Source of the DNA: Paenibacillus sp. MBLB1832
Lineage (GTDB): Bacteria; Bacillota; Bacilli; Paenibacillales; NBRC-103111
DNA: 64,000 nt
Reading direction: 5' to 3'
Assembly (NCBI RefSeq): GCF_032271945.1
Contig: NZ_CP130319.1
Location: forward strand, 3,739,001 to 3,803,000
Under the pieces are notes generated by a model. It saw nothing but the letters and a program-made list of their open reading frames with translations, was not told the DNA's origin and did no database searches. Of the stretch, positions 26,419-35,928 are shown one piece after another (positions within the stretch are counted from its first letter, which is position 1; each line of letters opens with the position of its first letter). Position numbers and translations under genes: made by a program.

Positions 26419-26859
26419 TTACTGAACAGAAACATCGTCAATACCAACCCAACCGTTGGTAGATTGAGGGGCACTGATCCACACCTTGATCGATTGTCCA
26501 ACCGAGGCGGTAATGGTGAACGTTATCTTTTTGTAACTACCGGTTGTGACCGTCTGCTGGGCCTGATTCACCCCAGCTACATCCGCTCCGACTTGCACAT
26601 TGCTCGCTATATTCGTAACCACATAAGCTGTAACTGTGTACGTTTTTGTCGTAGGTGCTGTTACAGATTGGGATAACTTGGTAGCTGCTTTTGTGTTGAA
26701 AGCAGCCTTATAAGTTCCAGAGTACGAACCCGTATTTTGAATCGCAATCCCTGTGCTATTCTGTTCTTTGATCCATCCTCCATTCAGACTGCCCCACTCA
26801 AAGCTTGGATTACCAATTAAATTCTGACTTTCATAAGCTCCGCGATCTGGATCCTGCAA
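26419..26859 (-). pseudogene. orphan C-terminal piece of a beta-helix enzyme, CBM4/9-like module
   Basis: 146 codons open from just after a TAA. No ribosome binding site and no signal peptide. It begins QDPDRGAYE, close to the DIGAYE ending typical of secreted beta-helix enzymes, and continues as a CBM4/9-like beta-sandwich (NLIGNPSFEWGSLNGGWI ... VGIDDVSVQ). The upstream catalytic part is missing. I read it as the surviving 3' end of a deleted polysaccharide-degrading gene. Confidence 0.65.
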
Positions 26860-26955
26860 TTAGAGAGTTTCTCACGTTCATTTGGACTCATCATTCCTTC
26901 GTATTTTCCCCATAGAAAAATAGTTCAATGACAGGAAATGAATGAAAAATAAAAA

Positions 26956-26993
26956 GCGCCATTCAGGCTTCGTGAGAAACCTAAAATGGCGCC
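26956..26993 (-). terminator. terminator of the membrane AraC regulator gene
   Basis: GCGCCATT pairs with AATGGCGC, with further pairing inside. On the minus strand TTTTTATTTTTC follows, 50 bp after the regulator stop codon. Confidence 0.8.
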
Positions 26994-27043
26994 ATTACCT
27001 GTGCCTGCTGTTTAAGCAGGAATTCGATTTGGAAAAAGCCCGA

Positions 27044-29338
27044 TTATCGCAGAAGTTTCTCTGACTTTTCCCTATACTGCCCTGGTGTAATGCCCTCATA
27101 CTTCTTAAATAACCGGTTGAAATAAGGAGGCTGGTAGCCGACTTTCGTTGCAATATCGTTAATTTTCTCATCCGTTTCCACAAGCAGCTTTTTGGCTTGA
27201 TTTAACCGATATTGCGTTAAATAATCAATAAACGTTTCCCCTGTGACTTGTTTGAAACCTAGGCTTAATTTCTTGGAATACGTGCCATGCAGATCGGCAC
27301 ATCCCTCTAACGAAATATCCTTAGCGTAATTCGTATGAATCGTCAGAAGCACATTTTCCACAAGCTGCTTCAACTGCATATTTTGTGTGCTGTGCAAGCG
27401 CTGGATGTAAGGCTCAATCATATGCTGCTTCATCCATGAGAGAATAGCTTCAGACTCTCGGACATCCGCAAGCTGCTCCCACATATCAAGACCTTCATTG
27501 AGTTCAAGCAGGTTATATCCAGAAATCATAATCGTGTTCAGCATATTCCCGCAGAGCTGGAGAAGCCCTTGCCTCACACCAAGCTCGATCGTCGATCGCT
27601 GCTTCAGAATATGAAGAAACTCATCCAACAATTGCATTAATTCAGGTTCGTTGCCAGAACGCAAAGCCTTCAATAGAAGACTTTCTTCCTCAAATGGATA
27701 ATGGATCACATCATGCCCAACTGGCATCAAATCGTCCACATCCAGAATTTGCTGCTCTTCGCCTAGTTTGCGATGATGGAGTGCGTTTCGCGCATTATCA
27801 AACAAGACAGGAAGCCTGCGTAGTTCTGTCGTGCTTGTCCCCACGCTAACGGTCACTTCTAATTTGAGCAGACTGTTCAGCGTATGGGAAAGCTCCTCAG
27901 CAAAATGGAATAAGGCTGCTTGCCTGCTTTCCGGCGTCATTTCAATCGGTTGACGCACAAGCAGCCCAAGCGTTAAATCATGGAAATTAACGATACTCAC
28001 TTCCATGCTCTTACTCCTCGTAATTTCCTGGGTAATATTCATGGCAGCAAACGATACCAACTGCTCGTCGCCCTGCGAGAATTTTCCTTCCGAGCGATAG
28101 ATGCCATACAGTTGTACAGCGAGCACCGCAAATACACGGTCGTTAACTTCCCAGTCGTATTGCCCCATGCGATCGGACAATTCCTCCTCACTCAAGTAGG
28201 ACAGATGTCCTTGCAGTAGCTGTAGAAGAAAGTTCTCGCGTAAGGATGGCAGCTGCTGTTCTACCTTCTCCTGCAAAATTTGGCTCTCTCGGGAGAGATG
28301 CTTCCACTCATCTGCAATGTAGGCAAATTCATCGGCCGTATCTACCGTCCGGCCAGGCAGCAACTGCTGCAACAGCCGCTGAACTGGCTGGTACATTTGA
28401 CGATAGGAATACCACGAGAGAAATAAAGCTAGCAAGACGCCGAAGCCGCCTGTCCAAATCATGACGCGTGATAACGTCTGTACGGCTTTGGTCATTTGCT
28501 CTAACGGAGTTGCCGCGGCAATAATCCACTTATCGTCAATGCGCTTCATTAGTCCATAGGAGACTGAATAGGCTTCTCCCTCCCAGGATTCGATCGTGGA
28601 AGCCTCTTCGGTAATTTGAGGATTAATCGATTTCATCAGTGTTACATCCAAGGGACTTGGATGTTCAATATCCCCTTTTCCGAGAGAGAGAATCCCCCCT
28701 CCTTGCTTCATGAGAACGGTTGAACCCGTGCCTTCAGAATCCAATTCCGCAATAAGCGCATTCAGTTGTTTAGCATTGATCTCAATGAAGAGCGCCGCCT
28801 CTGTCTCCACCAACCCCCCAGGGATACGGACAATCAAAGCGTAAGGTGTGGTCTGATTGCTCGGTTTCAGTTGGTTGGTCCAATACACATCACGTTGATA
28901 GGAAGCTAAGTCGCGATACAATTGCTTGTCAGCTTCTGAGCCAATCGGTCGAATCCCTGTACTTTCTTTAATCAAAACTTGCTGCTTATCCAAGTACAGC
29001 GTTACTTCTTGAATGAGGGGATCCGACGATTTAATCCATGAAAGCGCTTGATAAATAGATCGTGTGCTTTTGAAATCCTTATAGAGATCTAACTCTGAAT
29101 AACTGCTGCTTAAATTTAAATTAAAGGACCACCCAGCCATAATCGATTCCAAATGATTTAAATTCTCATTAATCCGCTCTGTCGCATAAGCAACTTGATT
29201 TCGATGTGTTTTCTGTGCTTCTGCTTCAATCTGATGGGTACCGAGGACATAAAGAATCATTCCGATTACCGCTGCAGGAAGACAAGCGCTGATAATGGCA
29301 ATTACAAAACCTTTTCGCTGATACTGATGTCTACGCAT
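27044..29338 (-). CDS. membrane-bound AraC-family regulator with extracellular sensor
   Basis: 764 residues. Helix 1 (about 10-32), extracellular Cache-like sensor (33-290), helix 2 (about 293-316), HAMP-like linker, a cytoplasmic region like the middle part of YesN-type regulators, and a C-terminal AraC double HTH (about 665-760; ISLEGCADLHGTYSKKLSLG and INDIATKVGYQPPYFNRLFKK). This one-component design combines sensing and DNA binding in one protein. AGGGAGGAAGTAGAGC precedes the ATG. It is divergent from the importer starting at 29615, its likely target. Confidence 0.9.
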   Translation of the reverse strand: MRRHQYQRKGFVIAIISACLPAAVIGMILYVLGTHQIEAEAQKTHRNQVAYATERINENLNHLESIMAGWSFNLNLSSSYSELDLYKDFKSTRSIYQALSWIKSSDPLIQEVTLYLDKQQVLIKESTGIRPIGSEADKQLYRDLASYQRDVYWTNQLKPSNQTTPYALIVRIPGGLVETEAALFIEINAKQLNALIAELDSEGTGSTVLMKQGGGILSLGKGDIEHPSPLDVTLMKSINPQITEEASTIESWEGEAYSVSYGLMKRIDDKWIIAAATPLEQMTKAVQTLSRVMIWTGGFGVLLALFLSWYSYRQMYQPVQRLLQQLLPGRTVDTADEFAYIADEWKHLSRESQILQEKVEQQLPSLRENFLLQLLQGHLSYLSEEELSDRMGQYDWEVNDRVFAVLAVQLYGIYRSEGKFSQGDEQLVSFAAMNITQEITRSKSMEVSIVNFHDLTLGLLVRQPIEMTPESRQAALFHFAEELSHTLNSLLKLEVTVSVGTSTTELRRLPVLFDNARNALHHRKLGEEQQILDVDDLMPVGHDVIHYPFEEESLLLKALRSGNEPELMQLLDEFLHILKQRSTIELGVRQGLLQLCGNMLNTIMISGYNLLELNEGLDMWEQLADVRESEAILSWMKQHMIEPYIQRLHSTQNMQLKQLVENVLLTIHTNYAKDISLEGCADLHGTYSKKLSLGFKQVTGETFIDYLTQYRLNQAKKLLVETDEKINDIATKVGYQPPYFNRLFKKYEGITPGQYREKSEKLLR

Positions 29339-29614
29339 GCTCTACTTCCTCCCTGCTCTGCTGCTGCCGATTCTGTAATTCCTTACGTTACATCTGCAAT
29401 ATACCATCCATCATATAAGAAAAAAAGCCGTCTGCAAAGGAAAAATCGACAATTTTAAACAAAGAATGAAAGTGCAATAGCAGGAAATTTAACATACCGA
29501 AAAGTGATATTCGCGGAAATCTCGGAGAAAAAGGTTCTAATTGATGGAAATTCATCTTCATCCTAAAGTAAAGCCATGAGACAGCAACTACTTCTTCTGG
29601 GAAAGGTGAATGGA

Positions 29615-30532
29615 ATGAAATCTGAACACACACGCATTTGGAAGGGATTGATTAGAGATCGTATGCTCTACTTCATCGCCACTCCGATGTTGGCTTACTT
29701 TCTTATTTTTAAGTATTTACCGATGTGGGGCGTTCTCATCGCCTTCAAAGACTACTCACCATATTCGGGCTTCTGGGACAGCCCTTGGGTTGGTTTGCAA
29801 CACTTTGAAAGGTTCTTTTCAAATGAGAGTTTCTTTGTTCTATTGCGCAACACGTTAGCGATCAACTTGCTTAATCTGGTCTTTTTCTTCCCGCTTCCTA
29901 TTGTTTTATCGCTCATGCTAAATGAGGTACGGAAAGAATGGATCAAGCGAATCATTCAATCCATTATCTATTTGCCCCACTTTCTATCGTGGGTAGTCAT
30001 CGTAGGGATTACGTATCTCATGTTATCGACATCCAGCGGTTTCGTTAATAAGTTACTTACATCAATGGGCTATGACTCCATTGATTTCCTAACGAGTCCC
30101 AGCATGTTCTGGGGTCTGCTTACCTTGCAATCGATCTGGAAAGAAGTGGGTTGGGGCACTGTTATTTTCCTTGCTGCCATCGCTTCGGTGGACACGCAGC
30201 TGTTCGAAGCAGCTCGCATGGATGGGGCCGGCCGACTTCGACAAATTTGGCACGTCACCTTACCCGCGATCCGAAACGTCATCATCATTTTGCTCATTCT
30301 GCGTATCGGGCACATGATGGATGTTGGATTTGAACAGGTGTACCTGATGATGAACGGCGCAGTTTCGGATGTAGCCGATGTCTTCGATACCTATGTCTAT
30401 CGAAGCGGTATCCAACAAGCCCAATTCAGCTTCAGCACGGCCGTTGGATTATTTAAATCCATTATTGGTGTGATTTTAGTTGTATTGACGAACCGTCTCG
30501 CTAAGAAATTTGGCGATGAAGGTATTTATTAG
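29615..30532 (+). CDS. sugar ABC transporter permease (LplB type)
   Basis: 305 residues from ATG 29615, after GGAAAGGTGAATGGA; the longer frame from 29576 has no site. About six helices. The EAA loop is TQLFEAARMDGAGRLRQIWHVTLP. First gene of a three-gene importer operon, divergent from a membrane AraC sensor, with 12 bp to the next gene. No glycosidase is attached, so the cargo is unknown. Confidence 0.92.
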   Translation: MKSEHTRIWKGLIRDRMLYFIATPMLAYFLIFKYLPMWGVLIAFKDYSPYSGFWDSPWVGLQHFERFFSNESFFVLLRNTLAINLLNLVFFFPLPIVLSLMLNEVRKEWIKRIIQSIIYLPHFLSWVVIVGITYLMLSTSSGFVNKLLTSMGYDSIDFLTSPSMFWGLLTLQSIWKEVGWGTVIFLAAIASVDTQLFEAARMDGAGRLRQIWHVTLPAIRNVIIILLILRIGHMMDVGFEQVYLMMNGAVSDVADVFDTYVYRSGIQQAQFSFSTAVGLFKSIIGVILVVLTNRLAKKFGDEGIY

Positions 30533-30544
30533 GAGGGCTGCTTG

Positions 30545-31426
30545 ATGAATCAACGTACGACATCCGACAAGTGGTTTGATAGAACGATTTTAGCTTCATT
30601 AATTATGGTTGCCCTAGTCATGTTATTTCCCTTCTACTATATTACGGCGGTTTCATTTACTGCCCCTATTGAATACTTGCGTAAATCGATCGTTCTCTTT
30701 CCCGAAAATTGGACACTGCTCTCCTATCGATATTTGTTTTCTAACAATGTCTTTATCCGAGCAGCAGGAGTAAGCACCTTTCTAGCTACTGTAGGCACAG
30801 CATTAAGCCTTATTGTTACATCGGCTGGTGCCTATGCGCTATCCAGGAAACGTCTTCAGGGGCGAAGAGTGCTGCTGATCTTGATTTTGATGACAACGCT
30901 GTTTAACCCTGGCATTATTCCCCCCTATTTGGTCGTCAGGGATTTACATCTAATCAATACCATCTGGGCTCTTATTTTACCTGTGCTGACTAGCGGATGG
31001 TATGTGATTCTTATGAAAGGATTTTTCGACAGTATCCCCGACGAGCTTGAAGAAGCTGCCAAAATTGATGGTGCAACGGATATGGGCGTATGGTTCCGCA
31101 TCATTTTACCCTTATCGCTCCCATCACTGGCCGCTTTCGGATTGTTCTATGCCGTAGCTTATTGGAACACCTTCTTCTCTGCCGTTCTGTATATTACGAA
31201 GCCTGATCTTCGCCCCTTGCAGATTGTGTTGCAAATGCTCTTGATTGATTCCTCATCCTCCTCATCTGGAGAGATTGCAAATAGTATGGCTGGGGAAATC
31301 GCAATTCCAACAGACACGTTGAAAATGGCGGCTGTGGTGATTGCAACTGTTCCGATTCTGCTTGTGTATCCGCTGCTTCAAAAGCATTTCGCTAAAGGAG
31401 TGATGGTTGGGTCTATTAAGGGGTAG
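30545..31426 (+). CDS. sugar ABC transporter permease (LplC type)
   Basis: 293 residues from ATG 30545 after AGGAGGGCTGCTTG. About six helices. The EAA loop is DELEEAAKIDGATDMGVWFRIILP, and the ending LLQKHFAKGVMVGSIKG is family-typical. A Ser-rich patch (DSSSSSSGEIANS) lies in the loop before the last helix. Pairs with the preceding permease. Confidence 0.92.
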   Translation: MNQRTTSDKWFDRTILASLIMVALVMLFPFYYITAVSFTAPIEYLRKSIVLFPENWTLLSYRYLFSNNVFIRAAGVSTFLATVGTALSLIVTSAGAYALSRKRLQGRRVLLILILMTTLFNPGIIPPYLVVRDLHLINTIWALILPVLTSGWYVILMKGFFDSIPDELEEAAKIDGATDMGVWFRIILPLSLPSLAAFGLFYAVAYWNTFFSAVLYITKPDLRPLQIVLQMLLIDSSSSSSGEIANSMAGEIAIPTDTLKMAAVVIATVPILLVYPLLQKHFAKGVMVGSIKG

Positions 31427-31509
31427 TCAAAATCGCTTTGCTTTGATTTAGATTCATTAGGCGTTTGCCGACAAAAACATGTATGATATCCTTGGGAGGT
31501 TAATTTCAC

Positions 31510-33045
31510 ATGCACACTAACAAACAACGTATTATGAAAAGCACATTCATTGTTCTCATCGCCGCTGTAACGCTGACAGCCTGCAGTACATCGAAAGAGG
31601 CTACTAACACGACAACACCAGCAGCTACTAGCAATGAACCTGTGAAAATTTCTATCTACACCAATCAACAGGGGGCTCAGGCGGTTGATCCTTCCAATCC
31701 GCTTATACAAGAAATAGAGAAAAAAACGAACGCCAAGCTGAACATAACTTGGGTACCCGTGAACACTTACAATGAGAAGACGAAAGTCATGCTCGCATCT
31801 GGCGATTTATCTGATCTTAACTTGGTGACGAACGTCTTTGACTCCCAGGTTGTGCAAATGGCAACATCCGGAGCTTTCTGGGACATCACTCCTTACATTA
31901 AAGACTATAAGAACTTAAGTGCACTGCCAGCTGTTGTATGGGACAACGCTAAGATTAAAGGCAAGAACTACGGAATCCCGCGTCCACGTGCATTAGAAGG
32001 CATCTGGGGAGTTCATGTTCGCAAGGATTGGTTAGATAAGCTTGGCATGAAAGTTCCTGAGACGATGGATGAGATGTATGCTGTACTTAAGGCCTTCACA
32101 GAGAAGGATCCAGATGGCAATGGCAAAGCTGACACGATTGGTCTAACGGGTCAAGTCGATCCTGACAGCATGGGATTATATGGATGGGTTGAAGACGTCT
32201 TCAATAACAATTTCGGCTATTGGAAGCTTGTCAATAATCAAATTACGATTGCTGCACTAGAACCGAGTGAACGCAAAGCGTTGGAATGGCTCAAAAAAGC
32301 CTATGACGAGAAAGTGCTTACCCAAGATTTTGCTGTAATTAAAAATTCACAAGCCCGCGAACAATATATGGGCGGTAAAGCTGGCGCTCTTGGCTCTGCG
32401 CTAAATCCACAATGGCTCTATACAGACGCAATGCGCAAAATTGATCCGAAAGCAGACTCCTACCCGCTCCCTTATCTCATGACACCGGAGGGTAATAAAT
32501 TTGCAGGTCAAGATTCCGGTAACTTCGGGATGTATGTCATTCCTAAGACGGTTCCACAAGCCAAAATGAAACAAATCTTGGCTTTTATGGATAAAGCATT
32601 AACGGATGATGTCGCTGATCTTGCAGCATACGGCATTCTTGACAAGCATTATACGGTAAAAGATGGATTCAAAATTGCAACAGAGCAAGCTAAAACAGAG
32701 AACATTCCGGACGTTACCAATAACTTGCTTCAAATTTTCCAAAAGTACGATAAATATCAACGCGCCTACTACAACGGCATTCCGAAAGAATTCTATGATC
32801 GCAGCAAGAAAATTATCGACGACCGAAGTGCCTTCAGTAAAACGAATCCAGCTTATGGCCTCATCTCACAAACAAATTTAACGAGCGGCCCTGATTTGAA
32901 TAAGAAAATTCTGGATATGAAAATTAAAGTCATTATGGGCAAAGAGTCTTTAGCCGCTTGGGATGAGTTCGTTGCCAAAACGAAAGCCGATCCTACGGTT
33001 CAAAAAATTGTGCAAGAGATGACGGAAGCTTACAAAAACAAATAG
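31510..33045 (+). CDS. sugar-binding lipoprotein of ABC importer (LplA type)
   Basis: 511 residues. Signal peptide with lipobox (TLTAC, Cys25), Thr/Ala linker, then a family 1 solute-binding protein. Features: DWLDKLGMKVPETMDEMYAVL and a Ca-site-like DPDGNGKAD (196-204) of the kind seen in large oligosaccharide-binding proteins such as LplA. GGGAGGTTAATTTCAC precedes ATG. Third gene of the importer, followed by a strong terminator. Confidence 0.9.
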   Translation: MHTNKQRIMKSTFIVLIAAVTLTACSTSKEATNTTTPAATSNEPVKISIYTNQQGAQAVDPSNPLIQEIEKKTNAKLNITWVPVNTYNEKTKVMLASGDLSDLNLVTNVFDSQVVQMATSGAFWDITPYIKDYKNLSALPAVVWDNAKIKGKNYGIPRPRALEGIWGVHVRKDWLDKLGMKVPETMDEMYAVLKAFTEKDPDGNGKADTIGLTGQVDPDSMGLYGWVEDVFNNNFGYWKLVNNQITIAALEPSERKALEWLKKAYDEKVLTQDFAVIKNSQAREQYMGGKAGALGSALNPQWLYTDAMRKIDPKADSYPLPYLMTPEGNKFAGQDSGNFGMYVIPKTVPQAKMKQILAFMDKALTDDVADLAAYGILDKHYTVKDGFKIATEQAKTENIPDVTNNLLQIFQKYDKYQRAYYNGIPKEFYDRSKKIIDDRSAFSKTNPAYGLISQTNLTSGPDLNKKILDMKIKVIMGKESLAAWDEFVAKTKADPTVQKIVQEMTEAYKNK

Positions 33046-33053
33046 AATGCCGA

Positions 33054-33080
33054 AAAAGGCTGTCCAATGGACAGCCTTTT
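33054..33080 (+). terminator. terminator of the importer operon
   Basis: Perfect 12-bp stem AAAAGGCTGTCC/GGACAGCCTTTT with a 3-base loop, 8 bp after the stop codon. The symmetric A/T ends allow it to serve the convergent AraC gene too. Confidence 0.9.
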
Positions 33081-33101
33081 CTATTGATGACAGAAGTGAA
33101 C

Positions 33102-33935
33102 TTAAGCGTGACGATAGTTTCTCGGGGATATGCCCGTTTCCTTCGTGAAAAGTCGTGTGAAATAAAAGGAATCCTCGAATCCAACGGCCTCCGCTACTTG
33201 TTTAATGGGCAGTTCCGTCTGCCGCAGCAGATGCTTGGCCTGATCAAGTCGGAGCCGTGTTAAATACTGAATGGGCGAGGTACCTGTATGTTTCTTGAAT
33301 AAACTTGAGAAATACGCAGGTGACAGCGTAACATGCTGAGCCATATCATCTCGTGTGACATTCTCATGAAGATTGGCCTTTATGTAGGAAATAGCTTCAC
33401 GCACGGCTGCTGCGCTGCCCTCTTCTTTGGTTGCAATTTCCTTCGCGTCTGCTGCAACAATGAGCCTGAGCGCTTCGAGAAATCCAACTCTCACTTGCCA
33501 TTCGTAGCCTGCATGTTTGTGCTTCCAATCCTGAAACATGCGAAGGAAAACGTCTTCCACCTCTGGATTACTCAGCAAATTAAGATGATCTCCGATTGGC
33601 AGCGGACCACAAGCTTCCCTCCATTCGCCTTTCACACCTTCCCAATGCAACAATCCATATTGAAAATGCACAGAGTAGAAGCAGACTGGTTTCAGCCGAT
33701 CCGTATCAATCTGCATCCGTTGTCCTGGCCATATCTGGAAAACAGTACCTGGCAGCAATGGCCGTATTCCCTCGCCAACTCGCAATGTTCCCTCGCCCGC
33801 ATGGACATAGGCCAGAGAATGCAAGAGGGTATGTTCTCTGAGCAGTTGATAGTTAAACTTATCCCAATACTCCGCATTCCGTTCTACCACATCCAACAAT
33901 TTGGGACTGAAACGATTGAGAAATTCGTAATTCAT
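33102..33935 (-). CDS. AraC-family transcriptional regulator with cupin-like sensor
   Basis: 277 residues, soluble. N-terminal cupin-like ligand domain (LAYVHAGEGTLRVGEGIRPL, GTVFQIWPGQ). C-terminal double HTH (about 180-275; VTRDDMAQHVTLSPAYFSSLFKK, IKQVAEAVGFEDSFYFTRLFTK). It probably senses a sugar directly. Likely a local activator of the polysaccharide block 33993-42647. ATG follows GGGGGTTTGAGAAGACG. Confidence 0.88.
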   Translation of the reverse strand: MNYEFLNRFSPKLLDVVERNAEYWDKFNYQLLREHTLLHSLAYVHAGEGTLRVGEGIRPLLPGTVFQIWPGQRMQIDTDRLKPVCFYSVHFQYGLLHWEGVKGEWREACGPLPIGDHLNLLSNPEVEDVFLRMFQDWKHKHAGYEWQVRVGFLEALRLIVAADAKEIATKEEGSAAAVREAISYIKANLHENVTRDDMAQHVTLSPAYFSSLFKKHTGTSPIQYLTRLRLDQAKHLLRQTELPIKQVAEAVGFEDSFYFTRLFTKETGISPRNYRHA

Positions 33936-33992
33936 CGTCTTCTCAAACCCCCTATGAATGAAACGCTATCTAATTCGTATTGTAGGTTATTC

Positions 33993-35486
33993 TCATGGTT
34001 CTGGCAAAGGCTCCTGTTGGCTTGTCTTATTCATAGCTCGTTGCAGAGCTGAATCCAGCTGCGCTGCTAACCCTGTTGCCATCTGAGACATGATGCGATA
34101 TCCCCCGCGCTGAAGCTCTTCGCCTCCCTTGTTATTCTGGGCTACCCCCTGTAATATACCGTCCGTCGTAAAATACGCAGATAATGCTTGCCTTGCTCGC
34201 AAACTTGCGTCAAGTGCGTTTCCGCTCAGGATGCCGAGCTCCACGCCAATGGCTAGTGCGGCTGCGATCGCAGCTGAGCCTGAAGTTTCAATTCGGGTAT
34301 GAGGCTCGTCCACAAATACATACCATAACCCTTGTTCCGATTGGTGATTGATGGCTATTTGGGCGATTCTCGCAAGTTCCTGCTCAAGGTCACTTACAGA
34401 CGCTGGATGCATCTCCTTCGGCAGCTTTGTCAGCTCCCTAAATTTCCTAAGTTCTCTTAGTGTTCGAGCCAGCCCCAGCATATACCAAGCATACGCTCTG
34501 GACCAATTGCGAAAGCTGCGGCTTCCATCCTCATGATACCGCAGGTACAGATCATTCCCATGAAAAAGCAGCTCTTTCCTTATCTTTAACTGTTGGATAG
34601 CCAGCCGAACTAAATCTTGGCGATGGTACAGCTTGGCCATGATGGCCATCGGATAGGCAATTGTATAGCTGCCTTCGGCAGACAGCATTGTTCCATCTCG
34701 AATGGTGCCATCTTCAGATGCTTCGGATAACCAGAATGCAATCGCTTGCTCAATAGCTGGATGCTGCGGGTAGAGCTGTGCGAGCGCAGCAAATGGCAAC
34801 GTACCTTCAATACCGTATACAGCTCCATCAACTGGCTCACTGCGAGGATTTTCATAGTGGAGAGAGCCTTGCTCATCAAAGAACATCCGTAGATGAGCCT
34901 CAGCAGCTTCTCGAAAGCGCCCCCCTCCCCTGCTTCGCTCCAAATCCAGCAGCCCGTCCAGCACACACCCTTCCAGCCAGCCAAAGGGCTGCAGGGAAGA
35001 AAGGGTGGCAAGGAATTGTGGCATGACTTCCCACGGATCCATACGCTCTTCACCTACAGCCTCTGCACGAAGATGTGGGAGCAGCAGCGGTGCCTCTGAA
35101 GGTCCTTCTATGAACACCCAAATAGGTGAGCTTCCTTGTCGAAGCCGCAGCAAGACGCCTTCATAGGAGAGACGCTCAGCTTGTGCTGCGCTAAGCCATA
35201 ACTGAAAAGGCTGGAAAACAGAGGCATACCGAATATCTAACTCACCAAGCACCGTCTCTGAAACTGCGGAGAGCACCTCAATCCGAACGGCTTCGCGCAC
35301 ATCCAAAGCCACGGTCACTCGCAGCCAGGCAGGTTGTTTCATCACTGCGCGGCCCAATGAAAGCCTTACACAATCTTTGGCGACACCACCGATTGGAAGT
35401 GCCTTCCATCCCAAAGGAAGGCGCTTTCCCACGGGTATGACGCTATCTTGATTTCCCTCTGCATGTAGTGTTGCATACGTACTCAT
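33993..35486 (-). CDS. GH88/GH105-like protein with extra N-terminal beta domain
   Basis: 497 residues. About 1-140 is a beta-rich domain (LPIGGVAKDCVRLSLGRAVM ... VLLRLRQGSSPIWVFIEGP). The rest is an (alpha/alpha)6 barrel with RNWSRAYAWYMLGLARTLREL and a Ser/Gly/Ala-rich SGSAAIAAALAIGVELG helix, as in unsaturated glucuronyl/rhamnogalacturonyl hydrolases. No signal peptide. The N-terminal domain is not part of standard GH88/105 enzymes. Expected role: removing the unsaturated uronate that polysaccharide lyases leave. GGAGGCATGCCAT precedes ATG. Confidence 0.65.
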   Translation of the reverse strand: MSTYATLHAEGNQDSVIPVGKRLPLGWKALPIGGVAKDCVRLSLGRAVMKQPAWLRVTVALDVREAVRIEVLSAVSETVLGELDIRYASVFQPFQLWLSAAQAERLSYEGVLLRLRQGSSPIWVFIEGPSEAPLLLPHLRAEAVGEERMDPWEVMPQFLATLSSLQPFGWLEGCVLDGLLDLERSRGGGRFREAAEAHLRMFFDEQGSLHYENPRSEPVDGAVYGIEGTLPFAALAQLYPQHPAIEQAIAFWLSEASEDGTIRDGTMLSAEGSYTIAYPMAIMAKLYHRQDLVRLAIQQLKIRKELLFHGNDLYLRYHEDGSRSFRNWSRAYAWYMLGLARTLRELRKFRELTKLPKEMHPASVSDLEQELARIAQIAINHQSEQGLWYVFVDEPHTRIETSGSAAIAAALAIGVELGILSGNALDASLRARQALSAYFTTDGILQGVAQNNKGGEELQRGGYRIMSQMATGLAAQLDSALQRAMNKTSQQEPLPEP

Positions 35487-35510
35487 ATGGCATGCCTCCA
35501 GTTTGAAAAA

Positions 35511-35540
35511 AGCCCCCTTTTTCCCTAGAAAAAGAGGACT
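35511..35540 (-). terminator. imperfect terminator after the Rieske gene
   Basis: AGCCCCCTTTTTTC pairs imperfectly with GAAAAAGAGGACT. On the minus strand TTTTTTCAAAC follows. It lies between the Rieske stop codon and the GH88-like gene. Confidence 0.55.
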
Positions 35541-35564
35541 TCCGTTTTCGTTTTCTTTGCTGCC

Positions 35565-35927
35565 CTACATCAACACATAGATCTCATTACCTTCGACTTC
35601 AACTTCGTAGCCTCGCAATTGAACGCCGCCTTCGACCAGATGCTTGCCATCTGTTAAACCGAACTCCCAGCCATGCCAAGGACAACGCAATATCTCCTGA
35701 TCCCTGCCGTATTCATATTCATACACCAGCGATGGCAGACGCGTACCGCAAACCACACCTTCACAGACCGGTGCAGCCGCGTGCGGACACATATTTCTCC
35801 AGGCATAGTAGGTTCCATTCACCGAGAACACACCAATTTCTATCCCTTTTAGCTCAACAATGATACGTCCCTTCTCTGCCAGCGCTTGTACCGTAGTTGC
35901 CGCATATCTCGTTTTCACTTTGGTCAT
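35565..35927 (-). CDS. Rieske [2Fe-2S] ferredoxin-type protein
   Basis: 120 residues. Both cluster motifs are present: CPH in NMCPHAAAPVC and CPWHGWEF, giving two Cys and two His. Stand-alone soluble Rieske proteins pass electrons to oxygenases or act as electron-transfer or redox subunits. No oxygenase gene is nearby. It is separated from the amidohydrolase by one base (stop 35929, start 35927), so the two products are probably made together. Confidence 0.88.
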   Translation of the reverse strand: MTKVKTRYAATTVQALAEKGRIIVELKGIEIGVFSVNGTYYAWRNMCPHAAAPVCEGVVCGTRLPSLVYEYEYGRDQEILRCPWHGWEFGLTDGKHLVEGGVQLRGYEVEVEGNEIYVLM

Positions 35928-35928
35928 C

